Made by a program: the position numbers and the translations under genes
Origin: Aliikangiella coralliicola
Lineage (GTDB): Bacteria; Pseudomonadota; Gammaproteobacteria; Enterobacterales; Kangiellaceae
Direction of reading: 5' to 3'
NCBI RefSeq assembly: GCF_007004725.1
Contig: NZ_ML660164.1
Coordinates: forward strand, 495,501-559,500
DNA: 64,000 nucleotides
In this document: in pieces, positions 1 through 9,900 of the stretch
Layout of the letters: each line of letters opens with the position of its first letter
How positions within the stretch are numbered: position 1 is the first letter of the stretch
Notes under the pieces: generated by a model
The model's input: the letters and a program-made list of their open reading frames with translations, nothing else
What the model was told of the DNA's origin: nothing
Databases searched by the model: none

Positions 1-784
1 TGAAAGGTGCGTTGCCGCCGAGTTCCATAGTCATTTTTTTAAGTGTTTCGCTACATTGTGAGACCAGTTTCTTGCCAACTTCGGTTGACCCGGTAAAGGT
101 AAGCTTTCTGACTCGTGTACTCGACAATAAACGAGTACCTATGTCGTGGGCATTACCGGTCACGATGTTAATGACGCCTTTAGGTATGCCGCTACGATCA
201 GCAAGTTCAGCAAGCGCGAGTGCCGATAGTGGTGTTTCAGAAGCAGGCTTACACACAACGGTGCAACCGGCAGCAAGCGCCGGGCCGATTTTTCGAGTGA
301 GCATTGCGTTCGGAAAGTTCCATGGCGTAATGCAAGCAACCACGCCAACCGGTTGTTTAATGCAGACAATACGTTTGTCGTCAGAAGGCGCCGGAATCGT
401 GTCTCCATAAACGCGTTTGGCTTCCTCGGCAAACCATTCGATGTAACTTGCACCGTAAGCGATTTCGGCACGCGCTTCGGCCAGCACTTTGCCTTGTTCA
501 GCAGTCAGAATTTGCGCCAGATCTTCCTGGTTTTCGAGGACCAGTTGATACCATCGGCGCAATAATTGAGAACGCTCCTTAGCTGGCATTGAACGCCAGG
601 ATTTTAAGGCGTTGTGAGCGGCATCTATGGCTGCTTCGGTTTGCTCAGCACCGAGTTTAGCGACTTTGGCTACGGTCTCGTGGTTACAGGGATTCAACAC
701 ATTTATGGTATTTCTTGAACTTACCCACTCACCATCAATATAGGCGTCAGTTTTTAGCAAACTTTGGTCGGTTAAATTTAACAT
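1..784 (-). CDS. gabD: NAD(P)-dependent succinate-semialdehyde dehydrogenase, partial
   Basis: The first 261 codons of an aldehyde dehydrogenase are visible; the gene runs off the left edge of the window. The start is the ATG at 782-784. Family marks are the PWNFP motif of the cofactor-binding half, [10 protein letters not shown] at the nucleotide-binding loop and MELGGN, which contains the general-base glutamate. The catalytic cysteine lies outside the window. Known role of the GabD class: oxidation of succinate semialdehyde to succinate in 4-aminobutyrate catabolism, in the cytoplasm. The [17 protein letters not shown] segment is typical of the GabD subgroup, but related semialdehyde dehydrogenases share it, so the exact substrate is inferred. 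An Lrp/AsnC regulator lies 216 bases upstream on the same strand and may control it. Confidence 0.8.
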   Translation of the reverse strand, partial: MLNLTDQSLLKTDAYIDGEWVSSRNTINVLNPCNHETVAKVAKLGAEQTEAAIDAAHNALKSWRSMPAKERSQLLRRWYQLVLENQEDLAQILTAEQGKVLAEARAEIAYGASYIEWFAEEAKRVYGDTIPAPSDDKRIVCIKQPVGVVACITPWNFPNAMLTRKIGPALAAGCTVVCKPASETPLSALALAELADRSGIPKGVINIVTGNAHDIGTRLLSSTRVRKLTFTGSTEVGKKLVSQCSETLKKMTMELGGNAPF

Positions 785-1000
785 CGTTTTCAACTCTCGT
801 ATTAATCTTCAATAAGAAAATAATACGCGCAAAGTTGAAAAATAGGCTTTTGAATTTAGATCCTGCGAAAGCAGAAAATGCCGTCCAGGTTTAGTGCAGA
901 AGCAGAAAATTTCTTTCGCTAAAAAATTTAGATTTTAACAACATTCTAAGGTCTGGACACTTGTAAACAAGCGTTGACTGATCCCGGTTATTTGGCGCAG

Positions 1001-1507
1001 TCAGCTGCTGGAGGCAGGGAGGTTTTTGGTTAAATGAGAAATAGGGTATTCTCTTTTAGAAGCGATTGTTTTCATCACCACATAGCTATGGTATTTAAAA
1101 ATACCGAGCTCTGAGTCTAGCAGTTGTTGAATAGTATTTTGATAATGGATAATGCTGCGGCAAGTAAACTTAACCAGGTAATCATAGCCACCACTCACCA
1201 GATAACACTCCATGACTTCCGGTATTTTAGTAATTTCTCTTTCAAAATAGCTGTGGTCTTCAAGAGTATGTTTAGATATTGTTATCTGTGTGAAAACCTC
1301 AACCACCTCGGTTATTTTGTTAATTTCTATCTCGGCGCAGTAGCGGGTAATAAAGCCCATTTTTTCCAGTCGTTTAACTCGTTGTAAGCAAGGGCTGGCA
1401 GACAAAGCAACTTTTTCAGCGAGATCAACATTTTTAATTCGGCCATTGCGCTGAAGCTCGGCCAGTATGGCGATGTCAATACGATCCAGTTGTTGACTAT
1501 TGTTCAT
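1001..1507 (-). CDS. Lrp/AsnC family transcriptional regulator
   Basis: This 168-residue protein has the standard length and layout of the Lrp/AsnC family. The N-terminal winged helix-turn-helix (about residues 6-60) includes LDRIDIAILAELQRNGR and the recognition helix ALSASPCLQRVKRLEKMG. A C-terminal RAM/ligand-binding ferredoxin-like domain (about 70-155) includes EVMECYLVSGGYDYLVKF, the effector-pocket signature. Such proteins are cytoplasmic, amino-acid-responsive dimers or octamers. The gene lies upstream of gabD in the same direction, so local control of that catabolic gene is a reasonable inference. The ligand cannot be read from sequence. The tail after residue 155 is short and serine-rich. 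Confidence 0.9.
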   Translation of the reverse strand: MNNSQQLDRIDIAILAELQRNGRIKNVDLAEKVALSASPCLQRVKRLEKMGFITRYCAEIEINKITEVVEVFTQITISKHTLEDHSYFEREITKIPEVMECYLVSGGYDYLVKFTCRSIIHYQNTIQQLLDSELGIFKYHSYVVMKTIASKREYPISHLTKNLPASSS

Positions 1508-1810
1508 TGAAAACTCGGCTGTTAATTTGCGGAATGAAAAGATCGAAATAAAGTTGTTAGTTGCTTATAAAAGAGTATAACAAATACCGACTCGTTGTCG
1601 CCGATAAAAAATGCGATTCAAAGAAATTACTATTATCTGTGTTGACATTCATGATTGAACTCCCGTTATCGAAACGCCGGCGGCCTTTTAAAGTATTAAT
1701 TGGCACGGCCTAATTGACTGATACAGTTTGCTAACCGAAGCATATTCAGTGCAGGTTGGGCACTCATAAGCTATGCTCAATTAAGTAAAAGGTTTTCCTG
1801 TCGTAGGTTT
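1508..1810. promoter_or_regulatory. Divergent intergenic region between the Lrp-type regulator and the sensor kinase
   Basis: About 300 bases with no gene. For the minus-strand regulator, TATACT (minus strand of 1574-1579) is preceded by TGT, giving an extended -10 promoter about 70 bases before the ATG. For the plus-strand kinase, only a weak candidate is seen: TTGGCA at 1700-1705 and TACAGT at 1722-1727 with a 16-base spacer. The kinase start has a poor ribosome binding site (TAGG four bases before the ATG). No riboswitch-like structure was recognised. Confidence 0.35.
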
Positions 1811-4800
1811 ATGAAGTACTTTATTAATACTTGTGTTGTTCTCATATTGACATCACTGGTCGCTCATAGATTAGCAAACGCAGGGAGTCATGACAGTTTT
1901 TATCATTCTGCTCCGCTGCATTTTGAAAGCATATCTGTTGACCAAGGTTTGTCTCAATACTCTGTGATTGATATTTTAAAGGACAGAGAAGGTTATCTTT
2001 GGTTTGCAACCCAGGACGGACTTAACCGCTACGATGGTTATAATATTACCGTCTTTAAACATGATAGTAATGATGCAACCTCAATATCCGACAATTACAT
2101 CTGGGCATTAATTGAAGACAGCGACGGTCTTATCTGGATAGGAACTAGAAATGGAGGACTCAATAAATTTGACCCCAAGACAGAAACCTTCACCACTTTT
2201 CGACACGATCCGGATAATGAGCTCAGTATTGCTTCTGACCAGGTGACAGCTCTATTTATCGATAGCCGTAATCAGTTTTGGGTGGGGACTGCCAACGGCG
2301 GACTCAATCTTTTTGATCGCAAACAAAACACTTTTAAGCGTTATCTTCATGATCCTGAAGATATTAATAGTATCGGCGGTAACGCAGTAAAAGTTATCAC
2401 CGAAGATCAATCCGGTGATCTTTGGTTAGGGTTGAGTCACACTCCTTTAAGACACTTTCCGAGCGCGGGATTAGACCGATTTAATGTTAAAACACAGTCC
2501 TTTCAACACTTTCGATATGATCCAGCAGATAATTTTAGTCTGAGCGGTGATCATGTTAACGCGATTAATATTGATCAACTTGGTTACATCTGGATTAGTT
2601 CGTATGGCCGAGGTCTCAGTCGACTTGACCCTGCCACCGGAATTTTTAAGCGATATTACGACTATGACACCGATGGTGAGACAAAACCTCGTTTAATTCA
2701 TAGAATCATTGCCGGCAAAAATAATACCTTGTGGATAGCCTCAGGATTCCAAGGGCTGTATGAGTTTGATAAAGAGCTTGAAGTTTTCAGAGCGCACCAA
2801 AAAACAACTGATGACAGCAATAGCCTGCATGGAATTAGTCTTTATAGTCTGTTGTTGGATAACGATATTTTGTGGGCCGGTAGTTGGCGTTTCGGTATTG
2901 GAAAAACTGACTTATCAAGTCGGCAATTTAATAAGTTAAGATTATCAAAAACTGATCAGATATCGCTTGCTGATCAAAGTGTCTCCATGATCAAGTCATC
3001 GGGTGATCTAATCTACTTTGGCAATAGTTTCGGCGGGCTAGCAAAATTTAATAAAAAGAAAAAAACGATTGAAATCACCAAACCTCAGTCATTGCTTGAT
3101 AATGCCGACATGGATCGGGTGAAGCGAATATTTATCGATAGCAAAAATCAGATATGGATAAGTCATTATAAACTTGGATTATTTCCCCATATCGAAGGCA
3201 TTCAGAACAAGCAGACTTTTCAATATAACGATGAAATTACCGATGTAGAGAAATATCATATCAACGGCTTTGCTGAATCTTCAGATGGCACATTGTGGTT
3301 CGGTAGTCGGGGGCGAGGACTTATTCGTTTTAACCCTTCAACCGGAGAGGCTAAGCAATTTCAGAATAAGCCCGATGATGCGACTAGTCTTTCCTATAAT
3401 GCGATTTCAATGAATGGTTTGTTAGTCGATAGCGAGGATAATTTGTGGATAGCGACTTCCGGCGGTGGATTAAATTTTTTACCCAAGGGGAGCGAACAAT
3501 TTGAACGTATTCCATTAACTGGAAAAACTAAGTTGAGCCACGCAACTGTCACCAGCGTTTCAATCAGCCCATCAGGCGCATTGTGGGTGGGTACTCAAGG
3601 TGGTGGTATTAACCGAGTCGTGAAAAATAAAGATGAATTAAAAATAGAAAGTTTTAACAGCAAAGATGGATTAATTGCTGACGCCATTGGTGGTGTGTAT
3701 GAGTCCAGCGATGGAAAAGTATGGATGAGTACGACACGAGGTGTGAGCCGGTTTGACTATGCAAACAAATCATTTTATAACTTTGCCTTGTCGGAAGGTG
3801 TACTTAGGGGATATACAATTGGTAGTCACCATATGGATGAACAGGGGATCATCTATTTCGGTGGTCCTCACGGGGTAACTTATTTTGACCCGTTGAAGAT
3901 TAAAGCGCCTAAACATCTGGAGAAGGTTGTCTTAACCGATTTTTTACTTGCCAATAAAAGTTCAAAAGTTTCTCAGAAAGGTGCACAGATTGATCAGGAT
4001 TATCACGTTAGTTATGCAGAAGCGATTCAACTCGATTATGAAGAGTCTGTATTCGGTTTCGAATTTTCATCGTTAGATCATCGTTATAAAGAACGCGTAC
4101 GCTTTGCTTACAAAATGGAAGGTTTTGACGACGAATGGACACGCACGAATTATTCTAATCGCCGTGCGGTTTATACTAATCTTGATGCGGGGAATTATAC
4201 CTTTAAAGTAACCACTATTGGTTTGAATGATGATTTAAGTAACCAAATCACTAAAATTAATGTTGAAATTCTGCCGGCGCCCTGGAGAACCTGGTGGGCA
4301 TATACTTTGTATGCTGTTGCTTTTCTAATATTGCTCGCGCTGCTCTATAACCAAAGGTATAAAACGTCGCTAGCGATAGAAAGGCGTCGCTTTGCAGAGA
4401 CTGCTAACCAGGCGAAGTCACTATTCTTGGCGTCAATGAGTCATGAGATTCGGACGCCGTTAAATGGTGTGATAGGTGCTGCTTCTTTACTGTCGGAATG
4501 TAAGCTTGAAAAAGAGTCAAAGTCTTATTCTCAGGTCATTAAGCATAGTGCAGAGAGTTTGCTGTTGTTGGTTAACGATATTCTGGATCTGTCTAAAATT
4601 GAGTCGGGTAAGCTCGAGCTGGAAGCTCGCCAATTCAATTTGAGGGAGTGCATAGAGAACACGTTAGACCTATTTACTAGTGCTGTCGATGAGAAAAATA
4701 TCGAATTAAGTTTTGTGGTTGATGAAAACATACCCGGAGAAATTATTTCTGATGCAATGCGGTTAAAACAAGTTGTCACAAACCTGGTAAGTAATGGGAT

Positions 4801-5995
4801 AAAGTTCACTCAACATGGTTTTGTTAATGTCGTAATTCAATGTGGTGAACGGCATAATGATGACGATGTGAATCTGCGGTTTATGGTTGAGGATAGTGGT
4901 GTTGGTATGTCTAAGCTTGAGCAAGTGCATATTTTTGAAGAATTCACCCAAGCCAAGGCGAGCACCTCACGAAAGTATGGTGGTACAGGATTAGGTCTAT
5001 CCATTTGTCAACGTATTGTAAAATTGATGGGAGGAGAAATTAGCGTTAAAAGCGAGCAGGGCAAAGGGACAATATTTTCGTTTGAAATTAAGGTTGGCGT
5101 GCCGACGGACAGTCAAGGGATTTACGCAGTAACTCATACAGGGATTCTAAATAATAAAGTGATGCTAGCTGTTGGTTGTAACGAGTTCACCAAAAAAATA
5201 ATTTCTAACCTTTCTATTAGTGTTGGAATGAGCGTTTACTTTAAGAGTGTCAACCAGGTAATCGGAGACAGCTCAATCGTTCGTCAAGGAAAAGTTAAGG
5301 AAGGAAGCGAACTGTCTTCAAACCCAGATGTGCTGTTATTGGAAAAAAATAGCAACAATACTGCTGCCGATAAGTTTTTAGATTGGATTCAGTCAGATGC
5401 CGAAACTCGTTTGTTGAGTTGCCCCAAAGTCTTAATTTCTTCGCCAAATTACGCAAAGAACTATCAGCATAAGCACCTTACTGAATTTAATCAGATCACT
5501 TATAAACCGATTAAACTCGCCCAAATGATAAGACGGTTGGAAGCGCTGTTTGGAGGAAATGATGAACAACCCGAAGAAAAAGCAGCGTCGAATGAGCAAT
5601 TCAGCTTAGCCCATCCGCTTAAAATTCTTCTCGCGGAAGACAATGTTGTTAATCAGAAAGTATTTCAAATGTGTATGAACAAGTTGGGTTACCAAGTCGA
5701 CACGGTTTCAGATGGAAAAGAAGCTCTCATTGCTATTACAAATAAACGCTATGACGTGTTATTTGCCGATTTACAAATGCCCAATTTGGATGGATTAGGT
5801 CTTGTTGAACAAATTAATCAACATTATTTCGAGCAGCATTTGTTGATTGTTCTTTGCTCTGCCAATGTTTTACAGGATTTCGAAGGGATGAAGGACAACG
5901 GATTGATTCACGATTTTCTGGCTAAACCTTATCGTTTGGATGAATTAAAAGAGTGTTTGGTAAAGCTTTATGAAAAAGCGAAGTGTTTTGAGTAA
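1811..5995 (+). CDS. Hybrid sensor histidine kinase with Reg_prop propeller, Y_Y_Y domain and C-terminal receiver
   Basis: A 1394-residue membrane sensor. It begins with a signal peptide (about residues 1-25). Next come roughly a dozen two-component propeller (Reg_prop) repeats, recognisable by [15 protein letters not shown] and [17 protein letters not shown], forming a periplasmic sensing domain. A Y_Y_Y domain follows (about 745-820), then a transmembrane helix near 827-850. The cytoplasmic part has an HisKA H-box with phospho-acceptor His878 ([12 protein letters not shown]) and a HATPase domain with [16 protein letters not shown] and GTGLGLS. A poorly conserved segment (about 1110-1250) resembles a degenerate receiver. 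A true receiver follows, with acidic pair Glu1276/Asp1277, phospho-acceptor Asp1320 and Lys1372. There is no DNA-binding output domain, so it must pass phosphate to an unseen partner or act through its receiver. The architecture resembles polysaccharide-sensing hybrid systems of Bacteroidetes, but the stimulus is unknown. Confidence 0.93.
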   Translation: MKYFINTCVVLILTSLVAHRLANAGSHDSFYHSAPLHFESISVDQGLSQYSVIDILKDREGYLWFATQDGLNRYDGYNITVFKHDSNDATSISDNYIWALIEDSDGLIWIGTRNGGLNKFDPKTETFTTFRHDPDNELSIASDQVTALFIDSRNQFWVGTANGGLNLFDRKQNTFKRYLHDPEDINSIGGNAVKVITEDQSGDLWLGLSHTPLRHFPSAGLDRFNVKTQSFQHFRYDPADNFSLSGDHVNAINIDQLGYIWISSYGRGLSRLDPATGIFKRYYDYDTDGETKPRLIHRIIAGKNNTLWIASGFQGLYEFDKELEVFRAHQKTTDDSNSLHGISLYSLLLDNDILWAGSWRFGIGKTDLSSRQFNKLRLSKTDQISLADQSVSMIKSSGDLIYFGNSFGGLAKFNKKKKTIEITKPQSLLDNADMDRVKRIFIDSKNQIWISHYKLGLFPHIEGIQNKQTFQYNDEITDVEKYHINGFAESSDGTLWFGSRGRGLIRFNPSTGEAKQFQNKPDDATSLSYNAISMNGLLVDSEDNLWIATSGGGLNFLPKGSEQFERIPLTGKTKLSHATVTSVSISPSGALWVGTQGGGINRVVKNKDELKIESFNSKDGLIADAIGGVYESSDGKVWMSTTRGVSRFDYANKSFYNFALSEGVLRGYTIGSHHMDEQGIIYFGGPHGVTYFDPLKIKAPKHLEKVVLTDFLLANKSSKVSQKGAQIDQDYHVSYAEAIQLDYEESVFGFEFSSLDHRYKERVRFAYKMEGFDDEWTRTNYSNRRAVYTNLDAGNYTFKVTTIGLNDDLSNQITKINVEILPAPWRTWWAYTLYAVAFLILLALLYNQRYKTSLAIERRRFAETANQAKSLFLASMSHEIRTPLNGVIGAASLLSECKLEKESKSYSQVIKHSAESLLLLVNDILDLSKIESGKLELEARQFNLRECIENTLDLFTSAVDEKNIELSFVVDENIPGEIISDAMRLKQVVTNLVSNGIKFTQHGFVNVVIQCGERHNDDDVNLRFMVEDSGVGMSKLEQVHIFEEFTQAKASTSRKYGGTGLGLSICQRIVKLMGGEISVKSEQGKGTIFSFEIKVGVPTDSQGIYAVTHTGILNNKVMLAVGCNEFTKKIISNLSISVGMSVYFKSVNQVIGDSSIVRQGKVKEGSELSSNPDVLLLEKNSNNTAADKFLDWIQSDAETRLLSCPKVLISSPNYAKNYQHKHLTEFNQITYKPIKLAQMIRRLEALFGGNDEQPEEKAASNEQFSLAHPLKILLAEDNVVNQKVFQMCMNKLGYQVDTVSDGKEALIAITNKRYDVLFADLQMPNLDGLGLVEQINQHYFEQHLLIVLCSANVLQDFEGMKDNGLIHDFLAKPYRLDELKECLVKLYEKAKCFE

Positions 5996-6321
5996 GTTTA
6001 TTGTTGGTCCTTTTATTTGAAAGGATTATGAGTGGTGTGTCTGAAAAATTGACAAAGTTTATGTGAATAGTTTTTGGTATTGGCTCTTATGGGTTGCTCT
6101 GTAGGCTGGGTAGACGAAGGAAACCCGGCATTTGGGCTAAAATAATAAAAACATGAGTTCAATATTTTTCTAAATTTCTCCATAAAATTAAAAGCCGTCA
6201 TTCGACTCGACCAAAATGTTGGGTTTTGCAACCCAACCTACGCGCTTTAGTTAAGAATAAACAACCGTTACGAATAAAGGTTCCAGTCGTTTTTATATTG
6301 ATGAAGGTGATTTCGAATTAT
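5996..6321. other. Convergent intergenic region
   Basis: This lies between the 3' ends of the sensor kinase and the last gene of the injection-system cluster. A small hairpin with arms at 6008-6013 and 6020-6025 (TCCTTT/AAAGGA) follows the kinase stop but has no T-run, so terminator function is uncertain. Most of the rest is the dispersed repeat annotated at 6101-6241. The only open frame, 72 codons on the minus strand, spans the repeat and is not convincing. Confidence 0.5.
6101..6241. repeat. Dispersed intergenic repeat with inverted ends (GTAGGYTGGGT family)
   Basis: The segment starts with GTAGGCTGGGT (6101-6111) and ends with ACCCAACCTAC (6231-6241), an 11-base terminal inverted repeat with one mismatch. 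Its first 26 bases match the reverse complement of the short element at 30557-30585 at 24 of 26 positions. Inside, a second small inverted pair (TTGGGT/ACCCAA) sits near 6219-6236. The arrangement resembles a miniature non-autonomous element; no open frame or target-site duplication was recognised. Confidence 0.6.
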
Positions 6322-6825
6322 CTAAATTTGCCGCAACTTCATACTTCCTCTACGCCCTAAATCTCGCTGAATTTCGATATAAATATGACGTGCATATTTT
6401 TCAATGTTTTCTGAGTTTTGGTTCTGATTTTTTAATTCGTCATAAAGTTTATTAAACTGTTTGACCACATGGTTTCCAGCCCATAACAGAATCTCGTTGC
6501 GAATGGTTTTGATGGTTTCAATATTAATATTGGTGTATTTATTTTCGTGAGCGTTGACATACCAATTCATAAAGTTATTGTAAGCCATGGTTTTGCCACT
6601 CGATGAATTTAGTGACTTTTTAAAACTTGAATGAGTAAACAAAATAACGAGTAGAGCGGAGATGACGATTGCTGAAGACAGTAGGGCTACAACAGGTTTT
6701 CTAGTGGTATCTAACATTGTCCATTGGTGACTTAAAAAGCCCCAACCTTCATAGAGCGCATAACCGACGCCAGATATAATTGCGATAAAAACGATTAGAG
6801 CTAAAACAAAACCGATACCTTTCAT
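6322..6825 (-). CDS. Hypothetical protein with two transmembrane helices
   Basis: A 167-residue protein not recognised as a known family. A hydrophobic helix at about residues 3-25 and a second at about 43-65 flank a short loop. About 100 residues of polar, charged and probably helical sequence follow, rich in Asn, Lys and Glu, ending in the basic tail RRGSMKLRQI. The start ATG is preceded by AGGTAGGC. It lies 87 bases after the stop of the DUF4157-nuclease gene in the same direction, so it may be the last gene of the injection-system operon. Possible roles include a membrane anchor, a release factor or an unrelated gene. A membrane location makes a simple nuclease-immunity role unlikely. No function is assigned. 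Confidence 0.7.
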   Translation of the reverse strand: MKGIGFVLALIVFIAIISGVGYALYEGWGFLSHQWTMLDTTRKPVVALLSSAIVISALLVILFTHSSFKKSLNSSSGKTMAYNNFMNWYVNAHENKYTNINIETIKTIRNEILLWAGNHVVKQFNKLYDELKNQNQNSENIEKYARHIYIEIQRDLGRRGSMKLRQI

Positions 6826-6912
6826 AAGCCTACCTGTTGTCTATCTTTTGATTATTCTTACAGTCGTATTTAGTTACATTGTTAACGAAATGACGATCAA
6901 ATTAAAGAAAAA

Positions 6913-9900
6913 TTATGCACGATAAATTCGAACTGATTTTCCTGGCGTTCTTTGCATTTGTGCCCATCTTCCTTCTGCAATATGCACTTTTGATTGCAGT
7001 TGCGCTTTAGTTCTGAATGGGCGATTATCGATAATACCTTGCGCCAATGCATCACCAATGCCACTCAGTCCCATTAACTCTGACTTACTCATATCGTTTA
7101 AATAAACAGTTTCTTTTGGCGTTGGACTGAGAGAATAGTTATTACGGTTAGTGTCGATGCTGTTGTCCACCTGGAATACTTTGATCTCTGCGCCGGTAGC
7201 GCCGGTAGTAGGATCAACTTCATGGGCTCTGCAATCTAAGTTGTTCGGTATTTTTTCCTCGGCTTCAACAATATCTGCTCTGACATCGTCATCCGGGTTA
7301 CCTTGTGCCCTAAAATAAGTCGCATCTGCCGAGCGGGATGGTCTGCCATAGTTAGCATGAACCACGAAGTTTGCTATTTTGCCAGCATCGATGGCGTCTT
7401 TTACAGGAGTTTCAAAGCCGTGCAGGTGAGAGGCACTTGAACGGTTATTCGCTGTTTGAGTCAGCGGCGTTAAGTTGTCCCAGGTATTACCCGGTCCGCC
7501 GAGGTTGTCATTAAGTAAATGGCCGCGAACATAATAAGTTCCACCACCGTCCATTCGTCTGCGCAAAGCGCTCCAAGGCGGGTTGGTAAGGCTGCTGGAT
7601 GGTGAGCTGCCGGTTGGGTGCAGCGAAGTGAGGCGCATCACTGAAGCAGAGCTACCAAATCCATGCACGTGTCCCCCGTAGATTGTCGGCGTTGATTGAG
7701 TGGTTGCACTAACCGGCATAAATCGCGCAGTAACATCACCGAGTCTTGTTACCAGAGTCTGAATGTTAGTTGCATGATCAGCTGCGGGGGCGGCACTCGA
7801 ACCAGGCGCAGCAGCAGGGGATGAGCCTTCAACTGCTGCTTGTTGTATGGCTGTATCTAACTCATCAGCTATGCCTTCAGCTTCAGTTTTATCGGCCTGC
7901 TTATTGGCTGGAACAGTGACGGTATCAAGAAATTCTCGATAAGTTTTTGGATCACTTGCCACCATTAAGCGTGCATTAGATCCTGAACCAGTAATGTAAA
8001 CGGAGTGGCTTTCTCCGTCTTCGCTGGTAAATTCGTCTCTGGCCGACCACCAGTTTGATATCGCACTTCTAACTGCACCCACAGCATTTCTACCCATTTC
8101 AAATAGCGCGGTGCCCGCGGCGACAGCCCGATCAATCAACCAATCAAGCGCAGTATCCACCATGCCACGCACAGTTTCGATCATCTCTCCGATACGCCGT
8201 CCGAGTCCGCTTAGTCCCACTTGATTGGCGAGAAAGCCTATCGCTACTGGAATACCACTCGCTAACGCGCCTTCAAGGAAATTCGCAGCGCGACTAACAT
8301 CGCCACGGGCAATTTCCGCAACACCGACGACAAAAGAATTAACGATTTCTAACAGTTCTCGCAAATACCGAATAAACGATTGCACCGCGTTATAAAATGC
8401 GATTGCGCCGTTGATGACAGCCATGATTCCGGTGGGGTCTAACATACTCAATAGTTTTGCGGTGACCCGTTGAATTATGCGAGTAACAATCCAGTTTTTG
8501 ATTGCGTCAAGCACCGTGTTCCAAAGGTTGGACAACCGCTCTTGAATGTATTCCCAAATTGCAACCACACCACGTTCCATCACGTCTTTGACAAAGGTCC
8601 AAATTCCGGTCAGTCGATCAATCATTGAGCGAACCCGATCAACTCTTTCTTGACCAATTCTCTCTGCTAATTTAGCCCAGATACGATCAACGGTAATACC
8701 GAGAATTTCCAGCACTAATCCTAAAATGGAACCGAAACTTAAATCGGGTGGCGGTGTGATACCGGCGTCTCCCAATTCGCCGAATAACCAGTCAGTCACC
8801 CCATTGAGTAAATGGGTTAAAATATTATCGAAAAATTGTACAAAGCCTTGCTTAACTGCGCGTATCAAGTTTTTGAGGAAACCGATAGGATCTCTTTTTA
8901 TATCTTCAATCGCCTCCATGGCACGAGTGATAATATTGTTGATTAAGTCGAAGGGGAAATTCATCATAATGAGCAAGACTTCGACGACAATTTTGATTAT
9001 TTCCCACACAAATGCGATTAACCGCATCAAAGGATCGCCAAAAATTCCGAGTAATCTTGCGAAGGCTTCTAGCGGCGCTGCCAGATCGGCAAGTGAGAAA
9101 GATTCCCAGGCAGTGGTGAATAGTCCGCGGATATATTCCCAGGTGAAGTTTAGTCGGCCCATTGCCGCTTCCACACGGGCGCTTAATCGACCAATTGCCC
9201 CGGAAGATTTCATTTCCTGGAATTGCGCTTCGCCGCCTTCCATTAAACTCATAAATCCATGAATAATATTTTCTGTATTGCGTAGTACCGGATCACCAGA
9301 AAATGGATCTCTACCAAGAATAACGGTCAGCAACGGATAGCCTCTTACAGTGCGAGCGTAAGCAACCAATCGACTAATCAGCGCGTCCTTAATAAGCTGT
9401 AAAATCTTGATGGCAACTTCAACCAGGAATCTGAGAATGCGTCCGGCTGGTTCGAGAAAAATATTAGCCAACTCTTGAAATGCAGCAATAGGATTCATCA
9501 AGCTTTCAATACTCACTAAATCCCAGGCACGGCTGAACATATTCTGGATTGCTTCCCAACTCAAATCGAGGCGCGCTACCGCACCATCAATCCAGTCAGC
9601 AGCTCTTTGCAGAGAACCGGTTTCCTCCATTTGTCTTAATTGTTCTTCGCCCGACTCGGACAGCAGCATAAATCCTCTGATAAGGTTCATACCGTTGCGT
9701 TCAACCACTTCCTCGGTAATTGGGTCTTTACCAAGAATGACGGTTAGAAGCGGATAACCACGTGTGTGATCTTTTACAAAAGTGACTAGCGCATCCAGCA
9801 CCGCGTTCTTGACGATTTCGAGTAACTTCGATGCAATATTGGTAGCAAAAGTAACTACCCGAGCAACCGGCGCTCGCACAATATTGGCGGCGCGATTGAG

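Noticed and set aside
6008-6025. Intrinsic terminator after the sensor kinase
   Set aside because: The hairpin has only a 6-bp AT-rich stem and no T-run.
6013-6231. 72-codon minus-strand frame
   Set aside because: It lies across the dispersed repeat and has no family features.
8726-9262. 178-codon plus-strand frame
   Set aside because: Antisense shadow of the helical region of the 1568-residue DUF4157 protein.
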